The translations under genes were made by a program, and so were the position numbers. Positions 14,633 through 22,236 of a stretch of DNA of 23,566 nucleotides are shown here, piece after piece. How positions within the stretch are numbered: the first letter of the stretch is position 1; each line of letters starts with the position of its first letter. This DNA is from DATFYP01 sp035626235 (GTDB lineage: Archaea; Thermoproteota; Nitrososphaeria; Nitrososphaerales; Gagatemarchaeaceae). The notes beneath the pieces are model-generated. The model was not told the origin of the DNA, ran no database searches, and was given only the letters and a program-made list of their open reading frames with translations. The stretch covers positions 1-23,566 of the forward strand of contig DASPOB010000026.1 of NCBI GenBank assembly GCA_035626235.1, in the 5' to 3' direction.

Positions 14633-15898
14633 TTGCTTGTAACAGTGGCCTTGGTCGGTCTCTGGATTTCTGTGATTACTGGCGCTTTCTTTGGCCTCGC
14701 TGTCGTACCGATCCTCCTCTTCGTAGCGCTGGACCTCAGAACCAAGCCCCCCCACGCGAAGGAAACGACCCTGGACATCAAGCGAAGTGTCTCCGAAACC
14801 AAAGTGCTGATGGATGACACCGTTGTCGTCGAGCTTGCACTGGAGAATCGCGGGCCTGGGCTGAAGCGGGTCTTTGTCCAAGACACGCCTCCCGCCACCG
14901 GCGAAATCGTCAGGGGGTCGACCTCCATGCTGTGCAGGCTGGAGACCGACGAGCGCACGAGGCTAAAGTACGAGGTGAGATTCCATGATCCAGGGGAACA
15001 CAGCTTCGGGCCCTGTCATGCCCGGTTGACGTCGTTGTTCGGCTTGGCGGAATTGAAACTCGACTTGCCAGCGCCATTGACGGTCAGGGTCTATCCGCGC
15101 CGCCTTGTCAAGAACTTGGCGACAGGGCCTGCGAAGGCCTACGGTTGGTCTGGCATCACACCGTCAAGGTACAAGGGCGGTCGCCTAGACTTCACCGACA
15201 TACGAGAGTACGTGGTCGGCGACCCGCTCAAGAACGTGAACTGGAGGGCGAGTGCAAGGCTGGGAAAGACGCTCGTCAATGAATGGCGGGTCGAACGGGG
15301 TCTCGATTGCGTTGTCGTCGTGGACCTCAGCTCCGACAGTCTGCCAAGGGTCGACGGGTGGAGTGCCAGGCCGGATGTGATAACAGCCGCCTACGAACTG
15401 ACAAACTCGCTTGTCGCAGCAGGCAACAGGGTGGGAATGCTAGTGATGGGTAGCATCCTGAAGAAGATAAGCCCCGGGTTTGGCTCAAGACATCTCCAGG
15501 TGATGGTCGAGAACCTCGTAGATTCGCATGAGGGAACAGTCTGGAGCATGGGATACACAGAGGAGTTCTTGGACATGTTCTTCAGGAAACAGTATACTAC
15601 TCGCGGCGGCACGCTGTTCTTCGTTTTCGCGTGGCCAAGCGCTGAGCTCTTTGAGACCGTCACATCTCTATCCGAGAAGGGCTTCACCTGCAATTCCATA
15701 CTCGTTGACGCGCTCGGCGGAGAGGGTAGGGCACTAGAGCAGCTGAAACTCTTAAGCCCTGAGGAGACGAAATTCGGCCTCAGGTACGCAAGAGCCGAAG
15801 AAGACTTCTACAAGGGCGTGCTCGCGTCCAGTTCAGACGTGTTCGTCTGGCGGGCGGGAGAAGGCTTCGTCGAAGCGGGACGGAGGCCTAGAAGATGA
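14633..15898 (+). CDS. DUF58 domain (vWA-like) membrane-associated protein
   Basis: A 421-residue protein with two N-terminal hydrophobic segments (within residues 1-36). A beta-rich region (about 50-145) is followed by the DUF58 signature GRLDFTDIREYVVGDPLKNV and NWRASARLGKTLVNEW. After it comes a vWA-like fold beginning VVVVDLSSD with a degenerate MIDAS. DUF58 proteins are the standard partners of MoxR ATPases. A TTG start at 14633 is assumed because the frame is closed just upstream. The stop overlaps the next ATG (ATGA). Confidence 0.92.
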   Translation: MLVTVALVGLWISVITGAFFGLAVVPILLFVALDLRTKPPHAKETTLDIKRSVSETKVLMDDTVVVELALENRGPGLKRVFVQDTPPATGEIVRGSTSMLCRLETDERTRLKYEVRFHDPGEHSFGPCHARLTSLFGLAELKLDLPAPLTVRVYPRRLVKNLATGPAKAYGWSGITPSRYKGGRLDFTDIREYVVGDPLKNVNWRASARLGKTLVNEWRVERGLDCVVVVDLSSDSLPRVDGWSARPDVITAAYELTNSLVAAGNRVGMLVMGSILKKISPGFGSRHLQVMVENLVDSHEGTVWSMGYTEEFLDMFFRKQYTTRGGTLFFVFAWPSAELFETVTSLSEKGFTCNSILVDALGGEGRALEQLKLLSPEETKFGLRYARAEEDFYKGVLASSSDVFVWRAGEGFVEAGRRPRR

Positions 15899-16398
15899 GT
15901 TTCAGACCCTACGCCGCTATCCTTCTCGTGGCTGCGGCCGTGTCGGCCGTTACCGTATGGAACGCTTTCGCGACCATCATCATCGGGGGAAGCGTGGCCG
16001 CCCTCCTGGTGGGACTCCAGTGGAAGAGAACAGCCACTACAGTTGCGGCCGGCTGGCTACTCTACCTGCCAGTGGCGGTCGCGTTGACCAGAATCCTTCC
16101 GTTTTCTTGGAGCTACCTGGCCGCCGGCCTCTTCGCGGTCATTGTACCGGAGAGGCTGGTCTTCGAGTACGATGTCTCGGCTGTGTTGGGGGCACCTACC
16201 GGGGTCGACGCTGAAGTGAAGTCGAACGCCTCCAAGGTCTCACGGTCTCATTGGATGGCGATGTCGATGTATGCCACCTTGGCCTTGGCCGTGATGGCAA
16301 TCGCCTCGTTGGCCACCGGGCTGACGTCATACGCCTCTGAACTAATCGCAGCGGCAGTCCTCCTGATATTCGTCATCGTGGTCTATGCAAGGAGGTAG
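15895..16398 (+). CDS. Multi-spanning membrane protein of the moxR operon
   Basis: A 167-residue protein with about six hydrophobic segments arranged in N- and C-terminal groups, separated by a polar loop at about 95-120 (GAPTGVDAEVKSNASKVSRS). No known family is recognised. Translational coupling with DUF58 implies a shared complex. In comparable clusters this position is often held by a poorly conserved membrane protein. Confidence 0.75.
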   Translation: MSFRPYAAILLVAAAVSAVTVWNAFATIIIGGSVAALLVGLQWKRTATTVAAGWLLYLPVAVALTRILPFSWSYLAAGLFAVIVPERLVFEYDVSAVLGAPTGVDAEVKSNASKVSRSHWMAMSMYATLALAVMAIASLATGLTSYASELIAAAVLLIFVIVVYARR

Positions 16399-16407
16399 CT
16401 CTCGGCT

Positions 16408-17502
16408 TCATTTCGTCCCGGTCGCGATGATGTGCCGATGGCCACTTGGCTGGATGGTCTGCGGAAAGATTCCCAACTCGGAAATCTCGTCGAGGTCCAA
16501 GTCGATTAGACCCGCCTTGACGAGCTCAATCAGACAGGAATCCACGAAGGCGACGTGCTCTGACATCTTGGTGGCTTCGGTGAACGCTTTGTTCATCTTT
16601 CCGTTGACAATCTCAAACACGTGCCGGATTCCCCATGTCAGCTGTTCGAAACGGACAATCGCCCTAAAGACATTCAGCCTCTCCCGTAGTGTTTGATCCT
16701 GTCTGAGCGAAGTGTACGCGCTGAGGAACTCCAACTCCCTGTCGGCCGGGAAAGCCAGCCCGAAGGCCTCGAAGACCATTGCAATCTCAGCGGCAGGGTC
16801 CCACAGGCCGAAGTTCTCCCAGTCGATGAGACGCATGGCTCCGTCGTCATTGACAATCACATTCTGCGCGCAAATGTCTCCGTGGCCGGGGGCAGAGACG
16901 TTCGGAGGAGCCGATTTCACCGATGCTTTTTGGAGCCGACTGAAAGAATCCCTAAGCATTCTGTCGAAACCACTCTTGAGCGACCTGCTCTTCCTATTCT
17001 GCTCGACGTAGTCGATATCTCTCCTCATGCGGGCGAACCAGCTCTCATAGCTAAGCCCCCTGACGGGCAACTGGATGGCGAGCTTCTTTTCGTCTATGGA
17101 GTGAACCACTGCAGCTAAATGTGCGAGTTTGACCGCGGATTCGACTGAGATTCTCCTCTCTTCCAGTTCTGAAAGAGGTTTCCCTTCAAGGTACTTGACA
17201 ACGAGTGAGGTCTCCCCGAAAGGCACTCTGGATTCGTCGAGGTGGAACGCCTCGGGTGCAATTCTCAGACCAGCAAGAGCGCGAAGCGAGTTGAACTCCG
17301 AGGCCGATTTCGTGGCGGAAGCCGAATCCATATTGATTCTGAAGACGAACTTCCCTTGATTCGTGACCACAAGGAAATTGAGATTGGATTCCCCCAGGTT
17401 CAGTCTGGAAACTCTGCTGACCGAGATGGGCATAGGTCCGAGTATACCTGTAGGCAAGCCCACAAAGTACTTCGCGACGGCATTCTCGTTAATGACCCCC
17501 AT
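16408..17502 (-). CDS. Aminoglycoside/choline-kinase-like phosphotransferase
   Basis: A protein-kinase-like fold of about 364 residues. The N-lobe has FVFRINMDS, where an arginine seems to hold the place of the ATP-binding lysine. The catalytic loop is GHGDICAQNVIVN (HxDxxxxN) and the metal-binding aspartate is in LIDWENFG. The substrate could be a small metabolite such as choline, an amino sugar or an antibiotic; the sequence does not say. The ATG at 17502 is preferred because a TATATAAC-like box (17533-17540) predicts initiation near 17508. The frame also has an ATG at 17529, too close to that box. It converges on the moxR operon. Confidence 0.85.
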   Translation of the reverse strand: MGVINENAVAKYFVGLPTGILGPMPISVSRVSRLNLGESNLNFLVVTNQGKFVFRINMDSASATKSASEFNSLRALAGLRIAPEAFHLDESRVPFGETSLVVKYLEGKPLSELEERRISVESAVKLAHLAAVVHSIDEKKLAIQLPVRGLSYESWFARMRRDIDYVEQNRKSRSLKSGFDRMLRDSFSRLQKASVKSAPPNVSAPGHGDICAQNVIVNDDGAMRLIDWENFGLWDPAAEIAMVFEAFGLAFPADRELEFLSAYTSLRQDQTLRERLNVFRAIVRFEQLTWGIRHVFEIVNGKMNKAFTEATKMSEHVAFVDSCLIELVKAGLIDLDLDEISELGIFPQTIQPSGHRHIIATGTK

Positions 17503-17532
17503 CGCCAATGCGTCAGGATTGACGATCATTCG

Positions 17533-17540
17533 TTATATCA
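17533..17540 (-). promoter_or_regulatory. TATA box of the phosphotransferase gene
   Basis: TGATATAA on the minus strand is 31-38 bp before the ATG at 17502 and only a few bases before the alternative ATG at 17529, so it favours the downstream start. Confidence 0.5.
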
Positions 17541-17630
17541 ATTCAACACGCTTCTGGGTAAGGCACAAGGCCTCCAATCCCGATGATAACGCGTGGGGTG
17601 GGAACCCAACTTTAGGTTAGAATCGCGCAC

Positions 17631-19562
17631 CTACTCCAGCCCGAGCCTCTTCAGGAGCTCGAGGTACCGCGGCTCGCTGTGAATCCAATTCAGGTCCTGC
17701 TGATACCCAATCCCCAGCAGAGACCCGTCCTTCGCAGCGTAGGACTTCTCAAGCCATTCGAAACCCTTGTCCTTCTCGCCGAGGTGGAAGTAACAGAATG
17801 CGATTGAGAAAGCGTTGAGACCCGCTCCGTCGAGTTCGGCTTCCAGCCGGGGGAGCAAGCTCCGAAGCTTCTGATTGTCATTCTCGAGGTACGCGGCTAT
17901 TCCTTCGCACGTCACATCTATCAGGGGGTACGTGTCGCGGGCGTGCTCGGCGTGAACGGCCAGCTCGCGCTTCATCTCCGCGTACATCTTCATGCTCCCA
18001 TACGCGATGGCGACTGAATTGTGCGCTCCCGGAAGCCCTAGGTCGGCTGCGCGCGTGTGAAACTCGAGGGCCTTCTGGTAATCCTGCCTGTCTTGATAGA
18101 AATCCCCGAGGTTGCTGTAGGCAATCTGTGACAGCGGGTCCAGCTCCAAGGCCTTCTCTAGCTCTCTGAGGGCTTCGTCCCAGCGGAGCTCAGCTTTCAG
18201 CACCTGGGAGTACCACACGTGGACTACGGCGTAGTTAGGCTTCAACTGAATCGCCTTCTCGAATTCCTCTCTGGCGTCGCGCTCCCTGAGCTCCAGTTCC
18301 AGCATTAGTCCCCTCGACGCGTGCGCTTCGGCCAGCTCGGGATCGAGTTCAAGTGCCTTGGCCACCGAAATCCTCGCCTTCTCCAAGTTCGCCTCACGCT
18401 CGATTCCCCAGTTGCTGCAAATCAACAGGAAGCAGTCTGCCTGGCCGACGTATCCTAGGGCGAAGCCTGGGTCCACCTTCACCGCTTGATCAAAGCATTC
18501 GGCTGCCTTCTTCAGGTCGTCGAGCCCTCTCTTGTTCCAGAGGTACCTCCCTTTCAGGTAGAGCGTGTACGCGGCGGTACTCTCAGTGGGTTTCCTTTCG
18601 ATGCGCTCCATCTCGGGGGTGAGGATTCTGACCCGGAGTGCGTCAGCCACGCGCTTCGCGACATCGCTCTGGACTTCGAACACGTCGTCAAGCTCCCTGT
18701 CGTAGTTCTGCGCCCAGAGGTGCCGGTCGCTGGCCACGTCGATGAGCTGGGTCGTGACACGAATCCTGTTGCCCGCCTTCTTGAAGCTCCCCTCCAGAAT
18801 GGACCCCACCTTCAGTTCCCTTCCGATTTCCTCGACCCTCTTGGTTGTCCCCTTGTAGCCTGACACGGAAGTCCTGGAGATGACGGCGAGGCCACTGATT
18901 CCCGAGACGGCCGATATTATCTCGTCAGTCATCCCGTCAGCGAAGAAGCCGTCACCGGGGTCCAGGCTGTAGCTGACGAAGGGCAGGATGGCGATCCGGT
19001 TGGTCGGAAGCGTGGCAGCCTCGGGGGCGCCTTGCTGCTCCCATGGCATCACAACCCTGTATACTTCGACCGGCTCCCCCACGTTCTTGAGCGGTCTGGG
19101 CCCGAGGCTCACCAGTGGAAGCTCGAACTTGTTCTTCACGTGGTCGTAGACCTGGCGGGTGAGGCACACACCGCCATCCTCCGCCAACGGCTCTATTCTC
19201 GACGCGACGTTGACAGCGTCTCCAGAAATGTCGCCCTTTGACTCAACAACGTCCCCGAGGTGGAGCCCCACCCTTAGGTGGATTCTCTTTTCAGCCGGAA
19301 GTGAGACGTTAAATTCTCTCGTCGCCCTCTGGATGTCGTAGGCGCACCTAACGGCATCCAAGGCATTCGGGAACTCGACCAAGAAGGCGTCCCCCATCGT
19401 CTTGATCTCCCTGCCACTGTGACGTCTGAGGATGGGTCGAATCAGTTTCCTCTGTTCCTCGACAAGGATGAGCGAAAGTGATTCGTTCCTCTGGCCAATA
19501 GCGGTGTATCCCACCATATCCGTGAACATGATTGCAGCGAGTCTTCGCTCGCCGTTCGACAA
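17631..19562 (-). CDS. Class III nucleotide cyclase with TolB-like and TPR domains
   Basis: A 643-residue signalling protein. Residues 1-170 form a class III adenylate/guanylate cyclase domain with metal-binding D15 (FTDMVGYT) and D57 (KTMGDAF), the purine-site lysine K53, and N117/R121 in SGDAVNVASRIE, so it looks active. Residues about 185-310 resemble the TolB-like N-terminal domain that often follows such cyclases (RIAILPFVSYS... LWAQNYDREL). Several TPR repeats follow, for example AAECFDQAVKVDPGFALGY and ALRELEKALELDPLSQIAYSNLG. No membrane segment is seen. The start is TTG at 19562, 20-28 bp after a GATTAAG box. This architecture is common in soil bacteria and appears in some archaea. 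Confidence 0.92.
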   Translation of the reverse strand: MSNGERRLAAIMFTDMVGYTAIGQRNESLSLILVEEQRKLIRPILRRHSGREIKTMGDAFLVEFPNALDAVRCAYDIQRATREFNVSLPAEKRIHLRVGLHLGDVVESKGDISGDAVNVASRIEPLAEDGGVCLTRQVYDHVKNKFELPLVSLGPRPLKNVGEPVEVYRVVMPWEQQGAPEAATLPTNRIAILPFVSYSLDPGDGFFADGMTDEIISAVSGISGLAVISRTSVSGYKGTTKRVEEIGRELKVGSILEGSFKKAGNRIRVTTQLIDVASDRHLWAQNYDRELDDVFEVQSDVAKRVADALRVRILTPEMERIERKPTESTAAYTLYLKGRYLWNKRGLDDLKKAAECFDQAVKVDPGFALGYVGQADCFLLICSNWGIEREANLEKARISVAKALELDPELAEAHASRGLMLELELRERDAREEFEKAIQLKPNYAVVHVWYSQVLKAELRWDEALRELEKALELDPLSQIAYSNLGDFYQDRQDYQKALEFHTRAADLGLPGAHNSVAIAYGSMKMYAEMKRELAVHAEHARDTYPLIDVTCEGIAAYLENDNQKLRSLLPRLEAELDGAGLNAFSIAFCYFHLGEKDKGFEWLEKSYAAKDGSLLGIGYQQDLNWIHSEPRYLELLKRLGLE

Positions 19563-19623
19563 CCGGTGTCCCTTGCGCGACTTAATCGAACGGATGATAA
19601 AACGGTTTATGGTCCACGAAGGC

Positions 19624-19677
19624 AGGCTTGGGTGGAGGATTCGTCACTGTGTGGTGCGGAGTTTCCGCACCAAGCCT
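19624..19677. repeat. Nested inverted repeats (hairpin) upstream of the cyclase gene
   Basis: The inner arm is a perfect 9-bp stem, TGGTGCGGA/TCCGCACCA (19652-19672) with a three-base loop. An outer pair, AGGCTTGG (19624-19631) and CCAAGCCT (19670-19677), shares two bases with it, so the two stems are mutually exclusive at the edge. It lies in the 233-bp gap between the cyclase and GNAT genes. It could be a regulatory or structured RNA element, but nothing more can be said. Confidence 0.45.
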
Positions 19678-19732
19678 AAGGTTAGAATCGGCACAGACCT
19701 TCCGGAATCTCATCTGTTTCATGCGGCGTGAG

Positions 19733-19747
19733 GTGCGGGGGGTGGGA
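19733..19747 (+). repeat. 15-bp copy of the tRNA-Leu 3' end (att-like)
   Basis: GTGCGGGGGGTGGGA is identical to 20533-20547, which is the 3' acceptor and T-stem end of tRNA-Leu. The two copies are direct repeats 800 bp apart and enclose the GNAT gene. A similar copy left by an integrase at a tRNA gene would look like this, but no integrase is visible. Confidence 0.45.
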
Positions 19748-19748
19748 G

Positions 19749-19767
19749 TCCTGCCCTACATGTTGGG
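19749..19767 (+). repeat. 19-bp imperfect direct repeat flanking the GNAT gene (second copy 20486-20504)
   Basis: TCCTGCCCTACATGTTGGG here and TCCTGCCCCATATGTTGGG at 20486-20504 match at 17 of 19 positions, in the same orientation, 737 bp apart. Confidence 0.5.
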
Positions 19768-19795
19768 CGGAGACTTGACAGTGTGCTTTAGGAGT

Positions 19796-20389
19796 TCAAT
19801 GACGAGCATTGACGTCAAGGGCCGAAGGAACCTTCTTGGCCACAACCCACCGACGCATCGCGATCTTGCGCACCTTCCGGAACCCCGCCTTCTCGAACAT
19901 TCCCAAGGTCCCGCTGCATAGAAATGAGTTGGAGGTCCTCTCTCCGGTGTAGTCCTCCGGGTACGCCTCGACAGTCCCCCCACCCGATTGGGCGATGTAC
20001 CGGAGCGCCTCATGGAGAGCAGAGGACGCAATCCCATTCCCCCGCCGCTCTCGGTCGATGAAGAAGCAGGTGATGCGCCAGTCGGGGAGCTTCTTCAGTC
20101 CCTCCTGGTAGGCCTTCCGGCTCCGTATGTTGGGGAGCTCAGCGGTGGGGCCGAACTGGCACCACCCGACCGCATCTGGCCCGTCGAAGACGAGGGCGGC
20201 GTGCGCCCGCCCTTCCCGCACCAAGTCTTCCTTCATCTTACGGTAGTACTTGGAGGGAACCTTTCCACCTTCTGGGTCAAGATGGAACGAGATGCACCAA
20301 CACCCTCCGAAAATCCCATTGTGCTTCTCTACCAGGCGGGCGAAGGCAGGCCAGGTCTTGACCGTAAGGGGCTTCGATGTGAGGGGCAC
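19796..20389 (-). CDS. GNAT-family N-acetyltransferase
   Basis: A 197-residue acetyltransferase. The central strand ITCFFIDRERRGNGIASSAL carries the acetyl-CoA-binding R-x-x-G-x-G/A loop. The N-terminal half has FGGCWCISFHLD and later AVGWCQFGP, seen in a subgroup of stand-alone GNATs, and the C-terminus has GTLGMFEKAGFRKV, the usual last helix and strand. The substrate is unknown. The GTG start at 20389 is 24-31 bp after an ACTTATCT box, fitting a leaderless mRNA. The gene lies between direct repeats next to tRNA-Leu, so it may have been acquired. Confidence 0.88.
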   Translation of the reverse strand: MPLTSKPLTVKTWPAFARLVEKHNGIFGGCWCISFHLDPEGGKVPSKYYRKMKEDLVREGRAHAALVFDGPDAVGWCQFGPTAELPNIRSRKAYQEGLKKLPDWRITCFFIDRERRGNGIASSALHEALRYIAQSGGGTVEAYPEDYTGERTSNSFLCSGTLGMFEKAGFRKVRKIAMRRWVVAKKVPSALDVNARH

Positions 20390-20412
20390 TGACCAACGGC
20401 TGCGTGGGCCTT

Positions 20413-20420
20413 AGATAAGT
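20413..20420 (-). promoter_or_regulatory. TATA-like box of the GNAT gene
   Basis: ACTTATCT on the minus strand lies 24-31 bp before the GTG at 20389. Confidence 0.45.
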
Positions 20421-20533
20421 TGTGAGTGCCACTCGACAGCTTATTCACTCTGTTCAGTGGACAACCATTTCACAGCAGAGTCGTTCCTGCCCCATATGTT
20501 GGGTTGGGAATGTGTTACCCGCCTAACTAGAAG

Positions 20534-20618
20534 TGCGGGGGGTGGGATTCGAACCCACGAACCCCTAAGGGACGAGGTCCTGAGCCTCGCGCCGTTGACC
20601 AGGCTGGGCGACCCCCGC
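20534..20618 (-). tRNA. tRNA-Leu(CAG), no intron
   Basis: A class II tRNA of 85 nt. It has acceptor GCGGGGG/CCCCCGC with discriminator A and D-stem GCC/GGC. The anticodon arm is CGAGG-CTCAGGA-CCTCG with anticodon CAG, the long variable arm is CCC-TTAG-GGG, and the T-arm is GTGGG-TTCGAAT-CCCAC. No CCA is encoded. A GTTATTAAC box lies 27-35 bp upstream (20645-20653). It is the only intron-free tRNA of the four in the window. Confidence 0.96.
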
Positions 20619-20721
20619 GCAGTCTTGACGAGCCCAAGCTTTGGGTTAATAACATTGAGCGGTGCTCGGCGCGCACTTTCGCCAATCTCCCTCCAGCCAG
20701 TTTCCTTCGGCCCATATGTCT

Positions 20722-20729
20722 CGTTAAAT
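20722..20729 (+). promoter_or_regulatory. TATA box of the RecA-like operon
   Basis: CGTTAAAT lies 26-33 bp before the ATG at 20755 and predicts a leaderless mRNA for the three-gene operon. Confidence 0.55.
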
Positions 20730-20754
20730 CTCAGCCTGGCTTTCAGCTCCCGAA

Positions 20755-21693
20755 ATGGCCGCCAGACTTCATTATCTCGGTGGTCAGTGTGCAGGCGGCA
20801 AGGAACGTTTCATCTACTTCTGCTCCAACTGTAACTGCGTTCCGCGCGTTAGGCGTGATTTAGGTCCAACTGGCGAAACTCTCGATTCTGTTAACGTACA
20901 GTGCTTCGGCTGCGATCGCGCTGTCGAAGGGAGCATCGAGTGCAGGCTGACCGAAGTCCCAAACGAGCGGTCTGGCACCTATCTCAGAGCTCCCAGAACC
21001 GTGGAAAGAGAGGCTTCATTCTTCAGGGCCGCTTCGTCCTACCCTCACTTCTCCCTCGGTTTTCCTCACTTGGATTCTATGCTACGGCCGTTCGTCCCCG
21101 GCTTCATGGCGGTCGTCATGGGCACCGAAGCCCAAATAGTCGCCGAACTCGCCACCTTCAGAGCCCAGCTTCCTCTCGAAATGGGGGGCCTCGACTCCGC
21201 CGTAGTATTCATCGATGGCGGCAACCGCTCCGACCCATACCTCTTTTCCTCATTCGCACGGCAACATGATTTCAGACCAAGCTCGGCGATGAGGAGGATA
21301 GCCACATGCAGAGCCTTCACCATGTACCAGCTCGCCGACCTAGTTTCGAAGCATCTGGTCCCCGCGGTCACCGATTATGCGGCGCAGCTCGTGGTCATCT
21401 CCGACCTCCTGGGCACCTTCAACGAGCCCGAACTCGACGAAAGGGAGGCGAGGAGGCTGCTGAGCTCGATTGAACAGGCAATCGGGCTGGTGAAGAAGAG
21501 CGCTTTGGTACTGGTCACCCTCACCTCGCCCAGTAGCTACGACGACATCATCACTTCGTGGGCAGACACGGCGGTCAGCCTAACCTCCGCCGATGACAGA
21601 GTGCGGGCCGAGCTTCTCAAACATCCGAGCAAACCTCAGACCATATCCAGCTTCAAGATGAGCCAGCTCCTGACCCAGAAGGGGGGGAATTGA
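20755..21693 (+). CDS. RecA/RadA-fold protein lacking a P-loop, with N-terminal Cys cluster
   Basis: A 312-residue protein. Residues 12-53 contain C23, C26, C28, C50 and C53 (CSNCNC ... CFGC), a probable zinc finger. From about residue 100 it follows the RadA/RadB core: FSLGFPHLDSMLRPFVPG matches the family's TG...LD.LLGGG entry, but the place of the P-loop reads VVMGTEAQIV with no GKT. VVFIDGGNRSDPYLFSS and CRAFTMYQLADLV match the later core strands, and LVVISDLLG is a Walker B-like strand. It is probably a non-ATPase recombinase paralogue. It is first in a tight operon with two small related proteins. I do not recognise a named family. Confidence 0.8.
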   Translation: MAARLHYLGGQCAGGKERFIYFCSNCNCVPRVRRDLGPTGETLDSVNVQCFGCDRAVEGSIECRLTEVPNERSGTYLRAPRTVEREASFFRAASSYPHFSLGFPHLDSMLRPFVPGFMAVVMGTEAQIVAELATFRAQLPLEMGGLDSAVVFIDGGNRSDPYLFSSFARQHDFRPSSAMRRIATCRAFTMYQLADLVSKHLVPAVTDYAAQLVVISDLLGTFNEPELDEREARRLLSSIEQAIGLVKKSALVLVTLTSPSSYDDIITSWADTAVSLTSADDRVRAELLKHPSKPQTISSFKMSQLLTQKGGN

Positions 21694-21963
21694 TTGGGAA
21701 GAACCATACCTTCGTTCAGAATCGCCGAAGCCCAGGAAATCGGGGATTGGAGGGTCTTCAGGAGGGCGCTTCCCAAGCGGGACCGGCCCACGTTTGACAT
21801 GATGTTGCGCGCAGCAAGGTTGCACACATCCGCTTCCTCAGCTGCAGTCAGGGCATCGCGCTTCGAAGGTATGGCGATGGCCGTGATTCTCTATCACCAG
21901 AGGCTGCTGACTCGGGCGGTGGAGGTGATTTCCGAGATCAGGCCGGAGGAAGGCGGAAGGTGA
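21694..21963 (+). CDS. Small helical protein A of the RecA-like operon
   Basis: An 89-residue protein starting with TTG directly after the stop of the RecA-like gene. It shares a pattern with the next gene: W..F, six to seven residues later DR..F..ML, then a basic or variable stretch, F.....M...L..H, and a final helix (LLTRAVEVISEI). The two are therefore paralogues. It is rich in arginine, compared with the acidic partner. No known function; the tight spacing suggests a subunit or adaptor of the RecA-like protein. Its stop overlaps the next GTG. Confidence 0.72.
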   Translation: MGRTIPSFRIAEAQEIGDWRVFRRALPKRDRPTFDMMLRAARLHTSASSAAVRASRFEGMAMAVILYHQRLLTRAVEVISEIRPEEGGR

Positions 21964-22226
21964 CCCTCTCCGACTCAGACGTCATTGACGAGCTGGAGAG
22001 CTGGGGGCACTTCGCCGCCACCCTAAGTGCAGAAGATAGGGTCCTGTTCAACGAAATGCTCAGGCTCTGTTACGAATATTTTCCCGCCATACAGGCGCGC
22101 GAATCTCCCTTCCCGAGCGAGGGACTCCTCATGAGCATCCTCTTGACTCAACACAAGACTATCGTCTGGCTGGCCAGCGAGGTCGACAGGCTGAAGGGGA
22201 AGGGGGATGCGGGGAGGGACACTTGA
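21960..22226 (+). CDS. Small helical protein B of the RecA-like operon
   Basis: An 88-residue protein starting with GTG overlapping the previous stop (GTGA). It shares with protein A the pattern ESWGHFAATLSAEDRVLFNEML, then F.SEGLLMSILLTQHK and an ending helix (IVWLASEVDRLKGK). It is acidic where protein A is basic, which would suit a heterodimer. No catalytic residues stand out. The gene ends convergent to the split-barrel protein, with a 10-bp gap. Confidence 0.72.
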   Translation: MTLSDSDVIDELESWGHFAATLSAEDRVLFNEMLRLCYEYFPAIQARESPFPSEGLLMSILLTQHKTIVWLASEVDRLKGKGDAGRDT

Positions 22227-22236
22227 CCTCTGACCC

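Noticed and set aside
16693..17118. 141-codon plus-strand frame opposite the phosphotransferase
   Set aside because: The minus strand carries the kinase catalytic motifs, so this is a shadow frame.
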